NCBI GenBank assembly: GCA_023014485.1
Contig: JAJOZX010000997.1
Coordinates: 900,001 to 964,000 of the forward strand
Direction of reading: 5' to 3'
DNA: 64,000 nt
From: Bathynomus jamesi
Lineage: Eukaryota > Arthropoda > Malacostraca > Isopoda > Cirolanidae
A program made the position numbers and the translations under genes. Every line of letters begins with the position of its first letter. The stretch's first letter is position 1. The notes below the pieces were generated by a model. The model saw nothing but the letters and a program-made list of their open reading frames with translations, had not been told where the DNA came from and did no database searches. Positions 46,436 through 58,763 of the stretch are shown in pieces.

Positions 46436-48682
46436 TTAGTAATTTGCTTTTGTGTCAAATTTTGGCTGTTTTTTCCTTGATTCTAATGTAGCACGAATCC
46501 AACCGTCTCTGTTTGTGGGTCCGCAGACTGATCCAGCAGCGTCTGTAACGAGCTTGACGCATCTCTCTAAGGCTTGTGTATGACATGGAAACTGAAATAA
46601 TTCTGAATGAAGAGTAGTACCATGTTTGATGCATGATTCAATATCATCAAGAGAAACTCCTTTGGTTATCGGTGGTTCTGCTATCTGAAAACCTTGCCAC
46701 ATAATGAGATCTGTATAGTCTTTGGCATAAAAATTTATTTCTGGCACCTTAAAATACCTGATAACATCTGTTTCTTGAATGCATGCCCTTGCTTTTATGA
46801 TACGCCTAAATCCCAACTGACGCACATGCTCCCTTTCATCAGCTATCATTGCAATGAGAATGTTTTCTTGATTTGCGTAATATGCATTTCGCTGAATGAC
46901 TGAGTCATGTACCCTCCTAAGCTCTTCACGGAGATACCGGCTTCTTGCAATCATATGCCACATATGTTTAGCACCATATTGGCATAATGGTTTACGCTTT
47001 ATCTGAAACCACATTGGTGCGTATACCCTAACAATGAAAGTAGCTAATTCTTGTAAATTGCCTGAAGGATTCTCTGTGCTTGCATATAACCGCAGAGTCC
47101 TGTTTGCTGTGGTGAGCCACCTTGAATGTGATATATTGCCTGGACTCTTATGACTAAGACTCTTTGAGAATGTTCACTTGATATAGCCTTGTGAATTTCA
47201 AGAAGGTATTTCTGGTCAGTACTTATGTCATCTACATCAACTTCACACATGTCCTCTTGAATTTCAATGGGTTTGAAGTTAACTATGGAAGCTTTTCACA
47301 GTCTGAAAGTGCTCGGCCAATTTCTCCTGAAAATGCTCTTGGTCCAGTAGTGGTACCATCCAAGTGATGAAACAGATGGCGCAATGGAAGTTCATTAAGG
47401 TGTAAAAGGCATATCAGCCACTGCAATGGCTTATTAAAGGCTTCTTCCAGTAATCTTATTGTGCCTCCAATACTACCAGTGTTAACCACTGTCGAATCAC
47501 AGCCAACTGCAACGATGTTCCCTATATGAACATTCCTTTCTTTCAAGCAATTCACTAGCGCTGTGCAAATGTATTTAGCTTTGCCACTGGAAGGTGTCAC
47601 ATGTGCAAAGTACAGAGAGTGTGGTTCAGATATTATGCTGATATGCTCTTCGCGTTTGGTTCTTTGGTGGTTAGAGCCATCACTCTCCTGGACTTGAATC
47701 ATTGTTTTATCCTTTCTGCCATCAAAGTATAATCCCCGCATGGTTTTTGGCTCTCCTATCTGTTGTAGTTCCTTTCTCTGTTTTTGTCTTTCACGTCTTA
47801 GCTTACTTCTGTCTATAATATTCCCTTTGTCTTCGGGAGTAACAATTTTAAGATCTGCCAATACTGCAGAAGCAATAGCAGCCCCAGCTCTGTCCGACAT
47901 TTTAAATCTATCGCAAGTAATTGCTAATGAAGGCAGTGGTTCACGCATCTGTTGTTCTGATATTACATATTGAGTCGAGGTTGTATCTTCCTCATTATCT
48001 TCAGATATTTCTTCTAGTTGTTGAAGTTCACTTGTCTCTGTTTCGATTTGTAAGTTGGACGTATTGGTTATAGCAGCACTAGTTGTTTGTGAGGATTCCA
48101 GACGTGCTTTTTCCATTTCCTTTCGATGTTCTCTTGCTTGTAATCGTCTTGTGTGCGCTATGTCAATACTTCCTATCACCATTATTCTGCGTGTTCGTTG
48201 GTCATTTAAAAAATCCTGCTCTTTTGGGGGACTTTCTTACTCTTTTCATATGAGCATCTCCTAAACTCCTTACATTTGCAGGTGCAGATGTCAAACAAAG
48301 TGCATTTTGAAGAGTTTTCAAATTCTTCAAGCTGATTTTTGTACTTAGACTGATCCTTGCGTGACTTGTATGGCTTTAATAAGGACCTGTATTTATCATG
48401 GTACACTCGCATCATCTGTAAAACGCGTGTATGTGAAACTATTGGCAAAGAGGCCTTCTTCCAAATATTTTCTACCTTTTTGGAAACTGCCTCTGCTATT
48501 TCAGAAAATGAAGGCTCCTTGTTATTCATCTGCTCCTTCACTAAATGTTTTGTGAAAAGGTAATCTTTCATAATGCAGTTATAAGTTGGTAGTTGCATAT
48601 CACTCATCTCACAAGGTACTTCAAATATGGCACACTTCATATGTTCTCTAGTGAAATGTTTATATTTAGTATTTGATGCCAT
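46436..48682 (-). pseudogene. Transposase-like gene, copy 2
   Basis: It starts MASNTKYKHFTREHMKCAIF (48682). Residues about 75-145 include a Cys cluster (CTLFDICTCKCKEFRRCSYE), followed after one frameshift by DFLNDQRTRRIMVIG. An acidic low-complexity linker leads to the likely RNase H-like core: LYFDGRKDKTM (first Asp), VGCDSTVVNTGSIGG (second Asp, 75 residues later), then WLICLLHLNELPLRHLF, whose CxxH resembles the C(2)H motif after the second Asp in hAT-type transposases. Further blocks are DGTTTGPRAFSG, RWLTTANRTLRLY, VRVYAPMWFQIK, VIQRNAYYANQENILIAM (candidate catalytic Glu) and ERCVKLVTDAAGSV. Two or three frameshifts around 48210, 47270 and 47120 disrupt it. Catalytic assignments are inferred from motif order alone. 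Confidence 0.75.
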
Positions 48683-49084
48683 AATATTTTTAAGAAAAAT
48701 TCACAATCACAAAATATCCTGTAACATCAAAACATTATATAATTAATATATATAATATATTTTATAAGTAACTTATATATAATATATTATATAAATATAT
48801 AATATATTATATAAATAAACTAAAATTATATAATACATTATAACAAGCATTTTATAATAAAATCAATATTATCTCTATATAAATCACTTTAAAATAAAGT
48901 TTTATAATATTCCAATCATATTAAAAAACTCTCCGATCAACTGAGCGACTAGGCATACTACCTAAGAAGACAAGTGTTAACACACTGTTCTAATGACTCA
49001 GAAAGAAATTCCTTTGCACCAAAACCCTCCCAAACCCTCCCCCCACAACATTCAGTGTAGTCTCAACATGACTTAGTTACTCTA

Positions 49085-49414
49085 AATTGTGTTAACTTCA
49101 GCTCTCTTGTGGCAGCTGAAGATATTAAGCATATGAAAAGGCATTTTTACAAAATGAATTCCTATCATTTAAGAATCTTAATGAAACTATTAGATAATTC
49201 TAAGATAAAATTTTATAATAGTTTGACAAACCTAAAATAAAAGCATTTTTTTCCTTTTTACACAAAATTGTGTTAAATTTAGCCCCCTGGTGGCAGCTGA
49301 AACTTTTAAACGAATGAACTCATATTTTGGCAGGCATATTCTGTCGACTAAATGCAACTTTTAATCACTATTAGAACTTCATACTAGAAAAAAAGTATTT
49401 TTCGCTCCACCCTA
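49085..49414 (-). repeat. Right long terminal inverted repeat of copy 2
   Basis: It is the inverted counterpart of 45938-46257. It contains the same paired TTCAGCTGCCAC motifs near 49096-49125 and 49262-49295. Differences from the left repeat are few, with one extra TTCTAA insertion in the right copy, so the element is fairly young or its ends were homogenised. Confidence 0.9.
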
Positions 49415-49422
49415 ATGGACAG

Positions 49423-49517
49423 TGAAGTAACCAACAACAGTATAATAACATCCTCTGCAGACAAAGCAAAGACCAGCAGAAAAATCAGTGATGCAGAAGA
49501 TGTGGAGGCCCTACAGT
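49423..49517 (+). pseudogene. jockey-like non-LTR RT, segment 2 of 5
   Basis: The frame continues from 45937 as EVTNNSIITSSADKAKTSRK and ISDAEDVEALQ. The SSADKAK stretch stands where the RT catalytic YADD/FADDTK motif is expected, with the second Asp replaced, so it is catalytically dead. The segment ends at the target duplication CCTACAGT (49510-49517). Confidence 0.85.
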
Positions 49518-50067
49518 CAGTGGTGTAGTGCTGTGGGAACGCGTGGGAACGGCGTTCCCTTACTTTTTTTGGTAGACGGAACGGCGTTCCCTCACTTTTT
49601 CAAATAAATCCGAACTTACAAATCTCTAACGTCATGAAATTTTAATTCCCACCCCTAGAAGAAATATGAGAAAGAATCATTAACTGCTTCATTTCTTTTA
49701 GCTTCGACTGAGGCAATGCTAGCCTATAAAGATCTGATGAAACAGTCACCACGGCGTACCAGTTGTTAACTTTTTTTAGTTAATCATTCCAGTTGTTAGC
49801 TATTTTTATTGATCGTACTGGATGTCGTATATCTAATGACACTGGAAATACTGCATCTTCAACCTTGGAATATATCCTAATATCCAATGCATATGACCTC
49901 AAAATATCCCTGAAATTGGTAAGATTTCAAAAGATTTCCCGGGGGGCTTACAGTGCCCCCGGACCCCCAGCTGTATGGGCTCGCCGCGCTCGCCATTGTC
50001 CCCCCCGCATCTGAGTAACACTTTCAAAATGCGTTCCCTCACTTCTTTATTTAGCACTACACCACTG
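49518..50067. mobile_element. 550-bp hAT-type MITE
   Basis: The ends are CAGTGGTGTAGTGCT and AGCACTACACCACTG (perfect 15-bp TIR, one base offset). The flanks are perfect 8-bp repeats CCTACAGT (49510-49517 and 50068-50075). Subterminal GCGTTCCCTCACTT-type blocks occur near both ends. No intact coding region remains. Confidence 0.95.
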
Positions 50068-50075
50068 CCTACAGT

Positions 50076-50155
50076 GCGACACGAACAGAATATACAAATG
50101 GTTAGATGACAACATGAAATTTAACACCGAGAAATTTCAGCTCTTGAGATATGGA
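50076..50155 (+). pseudogene. jockey-like non-LTR RT, segment 3 of 5
   Basis: The reading continues as CDTNRIYKWLDDNMKFNTEK and FQLLRYG, a conserved stretch downstream of the RT catalytic motif. It stops at the 5-bp target duplication ATGGA (50151-50155) of the BEL/Pao insertion. Confidence 0.85.
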
Positions 50156-50649
50156 TGTTAGAAAATCTAGAAGAGAAAGAGCCATTGGTGTCCCAAGGCG
50201 ATATGATGACTAAGCTGATTGATGCAGCATTGCTTGTATATATTAAGTTAAAGTGTATACATATCCATCTCATAATTGTAAGGTTAGTGAAAAATTCACT
50301 TCATTTAGAGCTAGCATTTTTGGGCTCTTGTGGCATCATTGTTTGGGCACTCTTGTCGCATCATTTTTTTGGGGCGCTGCGCGTCCTGCCTACTCGTTTG
50401 TTGAATGCGACACTTTAGAAAGAAGACCATAAATAGTGCCCCTTTTGTTTTTTATCTTAATTTTATGCAACTGAGGCCTAAGGTAGGCCCACATCGAGTC
50501 AGCACCCCTGAGGTAGGACCTAATAAGACATCCAATTCCATAAGTTTTTAGTTTAGCTTAACTTGGGCTGTAGGTTAGACTGGCCCATCAGAGCTTGGCC
50601 GTTCAGGGTTCAGCTGGGATTCTGAACCCAATGAAATAAAAAAATAACA
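50156..50649 (+). mobile_element. BEL/Pao LTR 1 (5'-most)
   Basis: It starts TGTTAGAAAATCTAGAAG and ends AATAACA. At 494 bp it is about 100 bp shorter than LTR 2 and LTR 3 because of one internal deletion near 50415. It is followed by a primer binding site. The 5-bp duplication ATGGA lies directly upstream and recurs at 59311-59315. Confidence 0.9.
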
Positions 50650-50667
50650 TGGTCCTTCCAACCGGAT
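50650..50667 (+). promoter_or_regulatory. Primer binding site, probably tRNA-Tyr
   Basis: TGGTCCTTCCAACCGGAT follows LTR 1, and TGGTCCTTCAGAACCGGATT follows LTR 2 (52940). Both closely match the complement of the 3' end of eukaryotic tRNA-Tyr, which ends in GAAGGACCA. The primer would start minus-strand DNA synthesis. Confidence 0.65.
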
Positions 50668-51185
50668 TCTATATCAAGACTGAATCAGTAACTATTTTCT
50701 GGCAAAGTTCTGATTGTGCAAATTGTAGCCCAAGTTAGGACTAGACGGGTTGAGCATAATTGAGTTAAGGTCCCAGGGTAGAAAATTTGGTCGCCCAATT
50801 GCGAAACTTGGCAACTCGTCTGTCGTTGTTTTGGGCCTACATTTTTACCGGTTTGGTTAATTTTGGTTTATTATTGAGTTAAGGTCCCAGGGTAGAAAGT
50901 TTGGTCGCCTAATTGCGAAACTTGGCCACTAGTCTGTCGTTGTTTTGGGCCTACATTTTTACCGGTTTGGTTAATTTGGTTTATTATTCGTAGGCGAAGG
51001 TTGCAGACCAGTGCACCAGTTACTTGGGTGGAAAATTTGGTACTCCATACTGGTGGATGGTCAGTACCCCACCCAGCAATTCAGTTTATTTGAAAAAAGC
51101 AAAATTTGAGTTTGATCAGTTTGGTTAAGTATTTTTGCCAATTCAGCTTATTTGGTATTGAGCCCAATTGTTGTTTGCATTGAAG

Positions 51186-52347
51186 ATGAGTCCAGTTGAA
51201 TTGAACAAGTTTAAAAAAGAAGAAGTGCCTACAAAGGTCTAATTACAAAGGTCATTGCCACTATAGATTCTGCATAGAGCAAGAGGATTTAAGCTTAGTG
51301 ACTGCACAGCTTCCCATATTAGAAACTAAAAAGTTTGCTCTAAACGAAGTAAATGTTAAAATTGAGGCTCTTATAGAAGAGGATGAAGAGAAAATAACGT
51401 AATTTACTTTGAAGAGATTATTGATGATATAATTAAAGTATGCCACAGAGCAAAAGAGTTTAGCAGCTCAGTACAGTTAGAGACCAGGTCTAATAATGAA
51501 ACAACCCTCAACAAATGGTGTTTGTGAAGTTAAGGTTAACAGATCTGCAGCTCAATTACCGAGGCTTGTACTCAAAACATTTTCTGGGAGTATTCAGGAA
51601 TGACAAGGATGGGCAGACAGTTTTCAATAAGCAGTTCATTCTAGTCAAGTGTTAAGTGCGGTGGAGAAGTTTAATTATTTGCAGTCCCTCTTGGAAGGGG
51701 AGGCAGCAAAGACAATAGCAGGATTAGCATTAACAGAGTCTAATTATAATGTGACTTGGGATATATTAAAGAAACGGTTTGGTAAGCCAGAAATCTTAAT
51801 TAAAAGCCACCTCCGTGAACTTTTAGCTATACCTCCTGTTAATAATCCCAATAGTGTCAAGGAGTTACGGAAGTTATATGATGAATTTGAAGGAACTAGG
51901 TTCCTGGACAACTTGAGTGTAGGAATGGAAAGGTATGGTATAATGTTGGTTACTATACTGGAGTCTAAATTGCCGAGTTCAATTTTGCTTGAGTTAAGTA
52001 GAGGAGACCTTACAGAACATGTGTACATCCCCCTTCAGCAGATGTTAAGTATTTAGGCACAGAATTAGCAAGACGAGAGAGAATTGAGTTTGAACAGTGC
52101 GATGTTAAACAAAGGGACAAAGGCAGGCACAGCACCAAAGTTTCTACAAAAAGGAATAGCCCAGGTACAGTGTCAGCTCTACATGCATCATCTGAGAATA
52201 AATTAAAGCGAATCAAGGAATGCATATTTTGCGAAGGCAACACAAGTCATATAAATGTGAGGTGGCTGAGGCTTTACCTGTTGATGAGAGAAAGGACAGG
52301 GTAACTAAGTCCACAGCATGTTTTAAATGTTTTTTGAAAGGTCACAG
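51186..52347 (+). pseudogene. BEL/Pao gag, copy A, truncated by LTR 2
   Basis: It starts at an ATG (SPVELNKFKK) and is frameshifted after about 10 codons. A long open part (51649-52056) covers the DUF1759-type gag region with KFNYLQSLLEGEAAKTIAGL. Further frameshifts follow, then a zinc-knuckle region containing STACFKCFLKGH. There the sequence jumps directly to LTR 2, so protease, RT, RNase H and integrase are all missing. A 114-bp tandem duplication lies in the leader at 50761-50988. Confidence 0.85.
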
Positions 52348-52939
52348 TGTTAAAAAATCTAGAAGAGAAGAACCATTGTTGTCCCAAGGCGATATGATGA
52401 CTCAGCTGATTGATGTAGCATTGCTTGTATATATTAAGTTAAGGTGTATATATGTCCATCTCATGATTGTAAGGTTAGTGAAAAATTCACTTAATTTAGA
52501 GCTAGCATTTTTGGGCTCTTGTGGCATCATTGTTTGGGCACTCTGGTGGCATCATTTTGGGGCGCTGCGCGTCCTTTCTACTCGTTTGTGGAATGCCGTA
52601 CTTACAGGGTGTGGTCTTATAGAGAGCTCTCTTGCAATTCAGTTTGGTTGTTTAGATACAAGATTGTTGCATCGTGCAAGAGTCCAGGTTGTGTTGTTGT
52701 TGCAAGGTTGAGAAAGAAGACCATAACTAGTGCCCCTTTTGTTTTTATCTTAAATTCATGCAACTGAGGCCTAAGGTAGGCCCACATCGAGTCAGCAACC
52801 CTGAGTAGGACCTAATAGGACCTCAAGTCCGTAAGTTTTAATTTTAGCTTAACTTGGGCTGTAGGTTGAACTGGCCCTTTAGAACTTGGCTGTTCACGGC
52901 TCAGCTGGGATTTTGAACCGAACAAATAAATAAATAACA
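52348..52939 (+). mobile_element. BEL/Pao LTR 2 (internal)
   Basis: It starts TGTTAAAAAATCTAGAAG and ends AATAACA (592 bp). It is the 3' LTR of the truncated copy A and at the same time the 5' LTR of copy B. There is no target duplication at its own borders: it abuts gag sequence on the left and a primer binding site on the right. Confidence 0.9.
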
Positions 52940-53367
52940 TGGTCCTTCAGAACCGGATTCTAGCCCAAGACTGAGTCAGTGACTATTTTTCGGCAAAGTT
53001 ATGATTGTGCAAATTGTAGCCCAAGTTAGGCCTAGACGGGTTGAATATTATTGAATTAAGGTCCCAGGATAGAAAGTTTGGTCGCCCAATTGCGAAACTT
53101 GGCCACTTGTCTGTCGTTGGTTTTGGCCTACATTTTTACCGGTTTGGTTAATTTTGGTTTATTATTCGTAGGCGAAGGTTGCAGACAGACTTCGGTGCGC
53201 CAGTTACTTGGGTGGAAAAATTGGTATTCCATACTGGTGGTTGGTTAGTATCCCACCCAGCATTCAGTTTATTTCAAAAAAGCAAATTTGCGTTTGATCA
53301 GTTTGGTTAAGTATTTCTGCCAATTCAGCTCATTTGGCATTGAGCCCAATTGTTGTTTGCATTGAAG

Positions 53368-56300
53368 ATGAGTGCATCTGAATTGAACAAGTTTAAAAAA
53401 AGGAGAAGCGCCTACAAAGGTCTAATTACAAAGGTCATTGCCACTATAGATTCGGCCACAGAGCAAGAGGATTTAAGATTAGTGACTGCGCAGTTTTCCA
53501 TATTAGAAATTAAAAAGGTTGCTCTAGTGGAGTAAATGTTAAATTGAGGCTTATATAGAGAGGATGAAATAGAAAATAACATAATTTACTTTGAAGAGAT
53601 TATTGATGATATAATTAAAGTAGGCCACCGAGCAAAAGAGTTTAGCAGCTCAGTACAGTTAGAGACCACGTCTAATAATGAAACACAACCCTCAACAAAT
53701 GGTGTTTGTGAAGTTAAGGTTAACAGATCTGCAGTTCAATTACAGAGGCTTGTACTCAAAACATTTTCTGGGAGTATTCAGGAATGGCAAGGATGGGCAG
53801 ACAGTTTTCAATCAGCAGTTCATTCTAGTCAAGTGTTAAGTGCGGTGGAGAAGTTTAATTATTTGCAGTCCCCCTTGGAAGGGGAGGCAGCAAAGACAAT
53901 AGCAGGATTAGCATTAACAGAGACTAATTATAATGTGGCTTGGGATATATTAAAGAAACGGTTTGGTAACCAGAGATCTTAATTAAAAGCCACCTCCGTG
54001 AACTTTTAGCTATACCTCCTGTTAATAATCCTAATAGTGTCAAGGAGTTACGGCAGTTATATGATGAATTTGAAGTTAGAACTAGGTCCCTGGACAACTT
54101 GGGTGTAGGAATGGAAAGGTATGGTATAACGTTGGTTACTATACTGGAGTCTAAATTGCCTAGCTCAATTTTGCTTGAATTAAGTAGGGGACACTCTGCA
54201 GAACATGTGTACATCCCCTTTCAGCAGATGTTAAGTCTTTTAGGCACAGAATTAGCAAGACGAGAGGGAGTTGAGTTTGCACAGTGGGATGTTAAACAAG
54301 GGGACAAAGGCAGGCACAGCACCAAAGTTTCTACAAAAAGGAATAGCCCAGGTACAGTGTCAGCTCTACATGCATCCTCTGAGAATAAATTAAAGGGAAT
54401 CAAGGAATGCATATTTTGCGAAGGCAACCACAAGTCATATAAATGTGAGGTGGCTGAGGCTTTACCTGTTGAGGAGAGAAAGGACAGGGTAACTAAGTCC
54501 ACAGCATGTTTTAAATGTTTTTTGAAAGGTCACAGAGCAAGGTTTGTAAGTTTAAAATTTTGTGCAAAAAATGTCATGGCAGGCATCAGCCATTATTGTG
54601 TGAAAACACTCCTAGTAGGCCTACCCCAGCAGTAGAGACATCAGTGGCACATGCCACTGCTATGAAAGGGAGTAAAAGTAAAGGGGGATTATTGCAAACA
54701 ACTGCAGCCTTATTAATTGGGAATGATGGAGAAGCTACTGTAAGAGTGTTGTTTGATAGTGGTAGCCAGTGTAGCTTTATTAAGACCAGAATTTCCAGAA
54801 AATTGAAGTTTAAAGAACTTAAGAGGGAAAATTTAAGAATTTCTGGGTTTGAGGGTTCCGTTCAAAACCGAACCAAATTTAAGTAGGTAGAAGTTCTGGT
54901 TAAGGGGTTGTTACCGCAAAGTCCCACTATCAAGGTCCAAGCTGTAGAGATTGAGGAACTTTATGCTCCAGTCACTACTTGTTTAGATATGGCATGTGTC
55001 CAAGAATTGCAAATTAAAGGAATTAATTTGGGCAATAATAAGTTTGAAGGAACAGAAGATATTAGTCTTTTGATTGGAGCTGACTATTATTGGGACTTCA
55101 TCACTAGTAATATTGTCCGTACATCTCAAGGCCCGGTAGCTATTGAAAGTAAGCTAGGCTGGATGCTACATGGTAGCTATTGCAATGAAATGGAAGTTAA
55201 GGCTCTTTTTGTTAAGATTGAGGAGAACAGCCATGGTTTGGAAAGGCATTTGAAAGCGTTTTGGGAACTTGAATCCATTGGCATAAAGGACAAACAGGCA
55301 AGTACAGTGAACAATGATGTTTTAGAGCAATTTGAAAAAGGGATTGGGTTTAGAGATGGTTGCTATGAAGTTGGCCTCCCTTGGAAGGATTCTTGCAAAC
55401 CTGGTTCAAACCTTCAGCTAGCTAATCGGAGGTTGGAGACTTCATTGTACAGGCTAAGAAAAAATGAGTTGTTAATTGAATACAATGAGGCAATCCTAAG
55501 CTATGTAAGGGAGGGCTATGCTGAAAGGGTGCAAGGTGAGCTGGTGAACCAGGAGGCACATTATCTGCCACACCATGCAGTGGTACGGCGAGACAAAACT
55601 ACCACCAAACTGAGGGTAGTTTATGATGGCTCAGCCAAGGACAAAGGTGGTGTGTCCTTGAATGACTGTTTGGATGCTGGGCCAAATTTAAATGCAGATT
55701 TATTTTCCTTGTTACTGAGATTCAGGTTTGGTAGAGTAGCATTGACTGCAGATGTAAGCAAGCTTTTTTGCGGATAAAGTTAAAACCAGAGGACAGAGAT
55801 GCAGTAAGGTATCTGTGGGTGGATACGAAAGACTTGTTGGAAAATGAACCTAAGGTTCAAGCATATAGAATGAAGTCAGTGTTGTTTGGCCTCAGCTCTA
55901 GTCCATTTCTGTTGGCAGCTACTATGCAGTACCATTTTAAGAAATATTCTGAAGTCTATCCTAACACTATTGAAAACATAGGGAAAAAATTTTATGTTGA
56001 TGATTTGCTGTGTTCCGTGGATAATACAGAAATGGCTAAACAGATATTCATGGAGGCTAGAGCTATAATGAGGGAGGCTGGCATGGAGCTTAGAAAATGG
56101 CAGACCAATAATTCTCAATTACAAGAGTTTATGAGTCAGTCCTGTGTAGTACCTGATGCAGCAGAAAGTATTGAGGATTCTGGTATTAAGGAGTTGTGGG
56201 CAATAGACGCAAAGGTGCTAGGCATTGTTTGGCAGCAAGGAGATGATTTGTTTACCTTCAAAGGGAAATCTTTATTAGAGCTGGCTGAGAATGAGACAAG

Positions 56301-58763
56301 GTGGACAAAACGTACAGCTCTTAGTTTGGCTTCAAAGGTCTTTGATCCTCTTGGATTCCTGGCTCCATTTGTGATAAAGTAAAAAATTTGGTTTCAGAGC
56401 CTCTGGGAATTGGACTTGGTTGGGACCAAGAGTTACCTGATCATATGGTGATAAGGTGGAAATATTGGTTCAAAGAATTGGCACATCTTGGAGACATTGA
56501 AATCCCAAGATGGTACTTTGGGGAGTTGAACAATAGTCAAGACAATTTGGAGCTGCACATCTTTTGTGATGCAAGTGAGGGAGCCTATGCAACTTGTATT
56601 TATATAAGAGGCGCATTGCCAGAGGAAGTAAGTTGCAGGTTGGTTGCTGCAAAGAGCAGAGTAGCATCTTTGAAAAGGCTTTCTGTTCCAAGGTTGGAAT
56701 TGATGGGTGCAGTTATTGCTAGTCGGCTTGCAGTTACAGTGCAAAAGTCTTTGGCCCTCTCTGAAATTCCAAGCTATTATTGGACAGACTCCACTATAGT
56801 TTGGCACTGGTTAAGAAGCCAGGCAAGGAAATGGAAACCATTTGTTGCCAATAGGGTGGAGGAAATTCAAGCGCTCACAGATCCCAAGCAATGGAAGCAT
56901 TGTCCAGGCACCCAAAACCCCGCTGATTTACTAACACGAGGAATTTCAGTGAAAGATCTTGCACAGTCAAGTTTGCGGTGGAATGGGCCAGAGTGGCTAA
57001 AATTTGGAAGTGAAAACTGGCCTTCTAATCAGCCTATTGTAGGAGAATGCCATGCTAAAGAAGCATGGGTGAGTGAAGTGAGAAACTGCACTGTGAACAG
57101 TTGTCCAGTTATGCAGCAGGACCCCATATTGAGGCTTGAGGACATTAGCAGTCTGAAAAGGTTGTTAAGAGTGACAGCATGGGTATATAGATTTACCAAC
57201 AATATTAAGGGAGAAACAAGAAGGGAAGGAATTCTGAACAGTAAGGAGATTCAGCAAGCCAGGAAATACTGGTGGTATATGTGCAGAAGGAAAAATTTGG
57301 TGAGGAGAGGGAATTGCTCACCAGCCATCCATTACAGGTTCTACCAACACATTCTGCTCTCAAAGGTTTGGATGTGTTTTTGGATCAGGATTTATTGAGA
57401 GTAGGAGGTAGATTACAGTTTTCCTGGCTTCCAGAGGAGAAAAGACTCAATTTTGCTACCTTCTGGGGGGCACTTTGTGGAACTTTTGATCCTGGATACG
57501 CATCATAAGTTGTTACATGCTGGAGTTAGAGAAGTGATAATAGAGATCAGACAACAGTTTTGGATTCCCAAAATTAGACAAGTAGTAAAAAAGGTCTTGC
57601 ATAAATGTGTGGTTTGCAAGCGTTGGAGTGCAAAGCCTTATTATGAAAAGGTGGCTCCACTTCCAGAGAACGGTGTGTCTATACTGCCCCATTTCATGTA
57701 GTGGGAGTAGACTTCGCAGGTCCAGTCTATGTGTATGAGCAAGGGGAGTCTAACAAAGATTATATGTCTTTTCACATGTGCTACCACCAGAGCAATCCAT
57801 TTGGAGTTGGTAAGCAACTTAAGTAGTGATGTATTTCTTTTGGCCTTTAAAAGGTTTGTGAACAAAAGGGGTTTCCCAAATAAAATCATATCGGATAATG
57901 TAAAAACCTTCAAAAGGGCTGCAAAGGAACTCCAAGAAGTTTGGTCCTTGCTAAAAGAGGAGGGATTCCAATCCTATTTTTCACATCATGGGGTACAGTG
58001 GGAGTTTATTGTTGAGAGAGCACCATGGTGGGGAGGATTTTGGGAAAGGCTAGTGAGAAGTGTAAAGTGTCTATTAAAGAAACTTTTAGCTAATGCTCAT
58101 TTGAGCAAAGAAGAATTCTGCACTGTTTTGTGTGAAGTAGAAGCAATGGTGAACAGTAGGCCTATCACTTTTGTTTATAACAGTATGCAGGATGCAGAGC
58201 CATTGATACCAAATCATTTTCTTTGTGGTAAACGATTAACATCAAGCCCTAGTTTGCCAGAAGACTTGCAGCCTATCCAGAGCACTCAAGAAGAGTTAAC
58301 CAGAAGGTTCAAGTACCTTGAAGAGCTACAAGATCAGTTATGGAAGAGGTGGCAGATGGAATACTTGCCAGAACTCAATTATTACTCATCAGGCAATGTA
58401 AAGGGCTCCAATGCAAATTGTATCAAGGTGGGAGAAGTAATGATTGGGAATGAAAGACCAAGGCAATGCTGGAAGCTTGGAATAATTGAAGAGTTGTTTG
58501 TTGGCAAAGACAATTTAGTTAGGTCTGTACTGGTAAAGACTTCGGGAGGAAAATTAAAGAGACCTATACAAAAACTCTATGCTTTAGAAATCAGCAAAAA
58601 CACAGATAGTCAAGATGAAACATTTGAGTTACAGCCTCATGGAGAAGGCTTGGCTAACCTTGCGGAAGGTAACGACAACAATGCCTCTTCGGTGGGGAGT
58701 GTTAGAAAATCTAGAAGAGGAAGAACCATTGTTGTCCCAAGGCGATATGATGGACTAAGCTGA
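53368..58763 (+). pseudogene. BEL/Pao gag-pol, copy B, near full-length but frameshifted
   Basis: Domains in order are as follows. Gag (53368-54600) has two zinc knuckles, CIFCEGNHKSYKC and CFKCFLKGH..., followed by a further Cys/His group CKFKILCKKCHGRHQPLLC. The aspartic protease block VRVLFDSGSQCSFIK is near 54745-54790. RT has YVDD at about 55993-56004. The RNase H start ELHIFCDASEGAYAT is near 56550. The integrase zinc-binding region has HHKLLHAGV and CVVCKRW (57500-57620). The integrase core has Asp blocks VGVDFAGP and IISDNVKTF, and Glu in VERAPWWGGFWERL. The C-terminal domain ends in LTR 3. Breaks include a stop at 54884, single-base losses near 55755 and 56375, and shifts near 57270, 57460 and 57700. 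BEL/Pao elements replicate through virus-like particles in the cell; this copy cannot. Confidence 0.92.

Larger units (their letters stand above)
45938..49414 (-). mobile_element. Complete DDE-type DNA transposon of unrecognised family, copy 2
   Basis: The element is 3477 bp long, with ends TAGGGTGGAGCGAAAAATAC and its inverted copy. The flanks are perfect 8-bp direct repeats ATGGACAG (45930-45937 and 49415-49422). Removing the element with one repeat restores the RT frame of its host, which proves the limits. The long inverted repeats (about 320 bp) are almost identical, and the single gene lies on the minus strand between them. A TAGGG start and 8-bp duplication are compatible with the hAT superfamily, but the protein is not one I can name. 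Confidence 0.95.
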
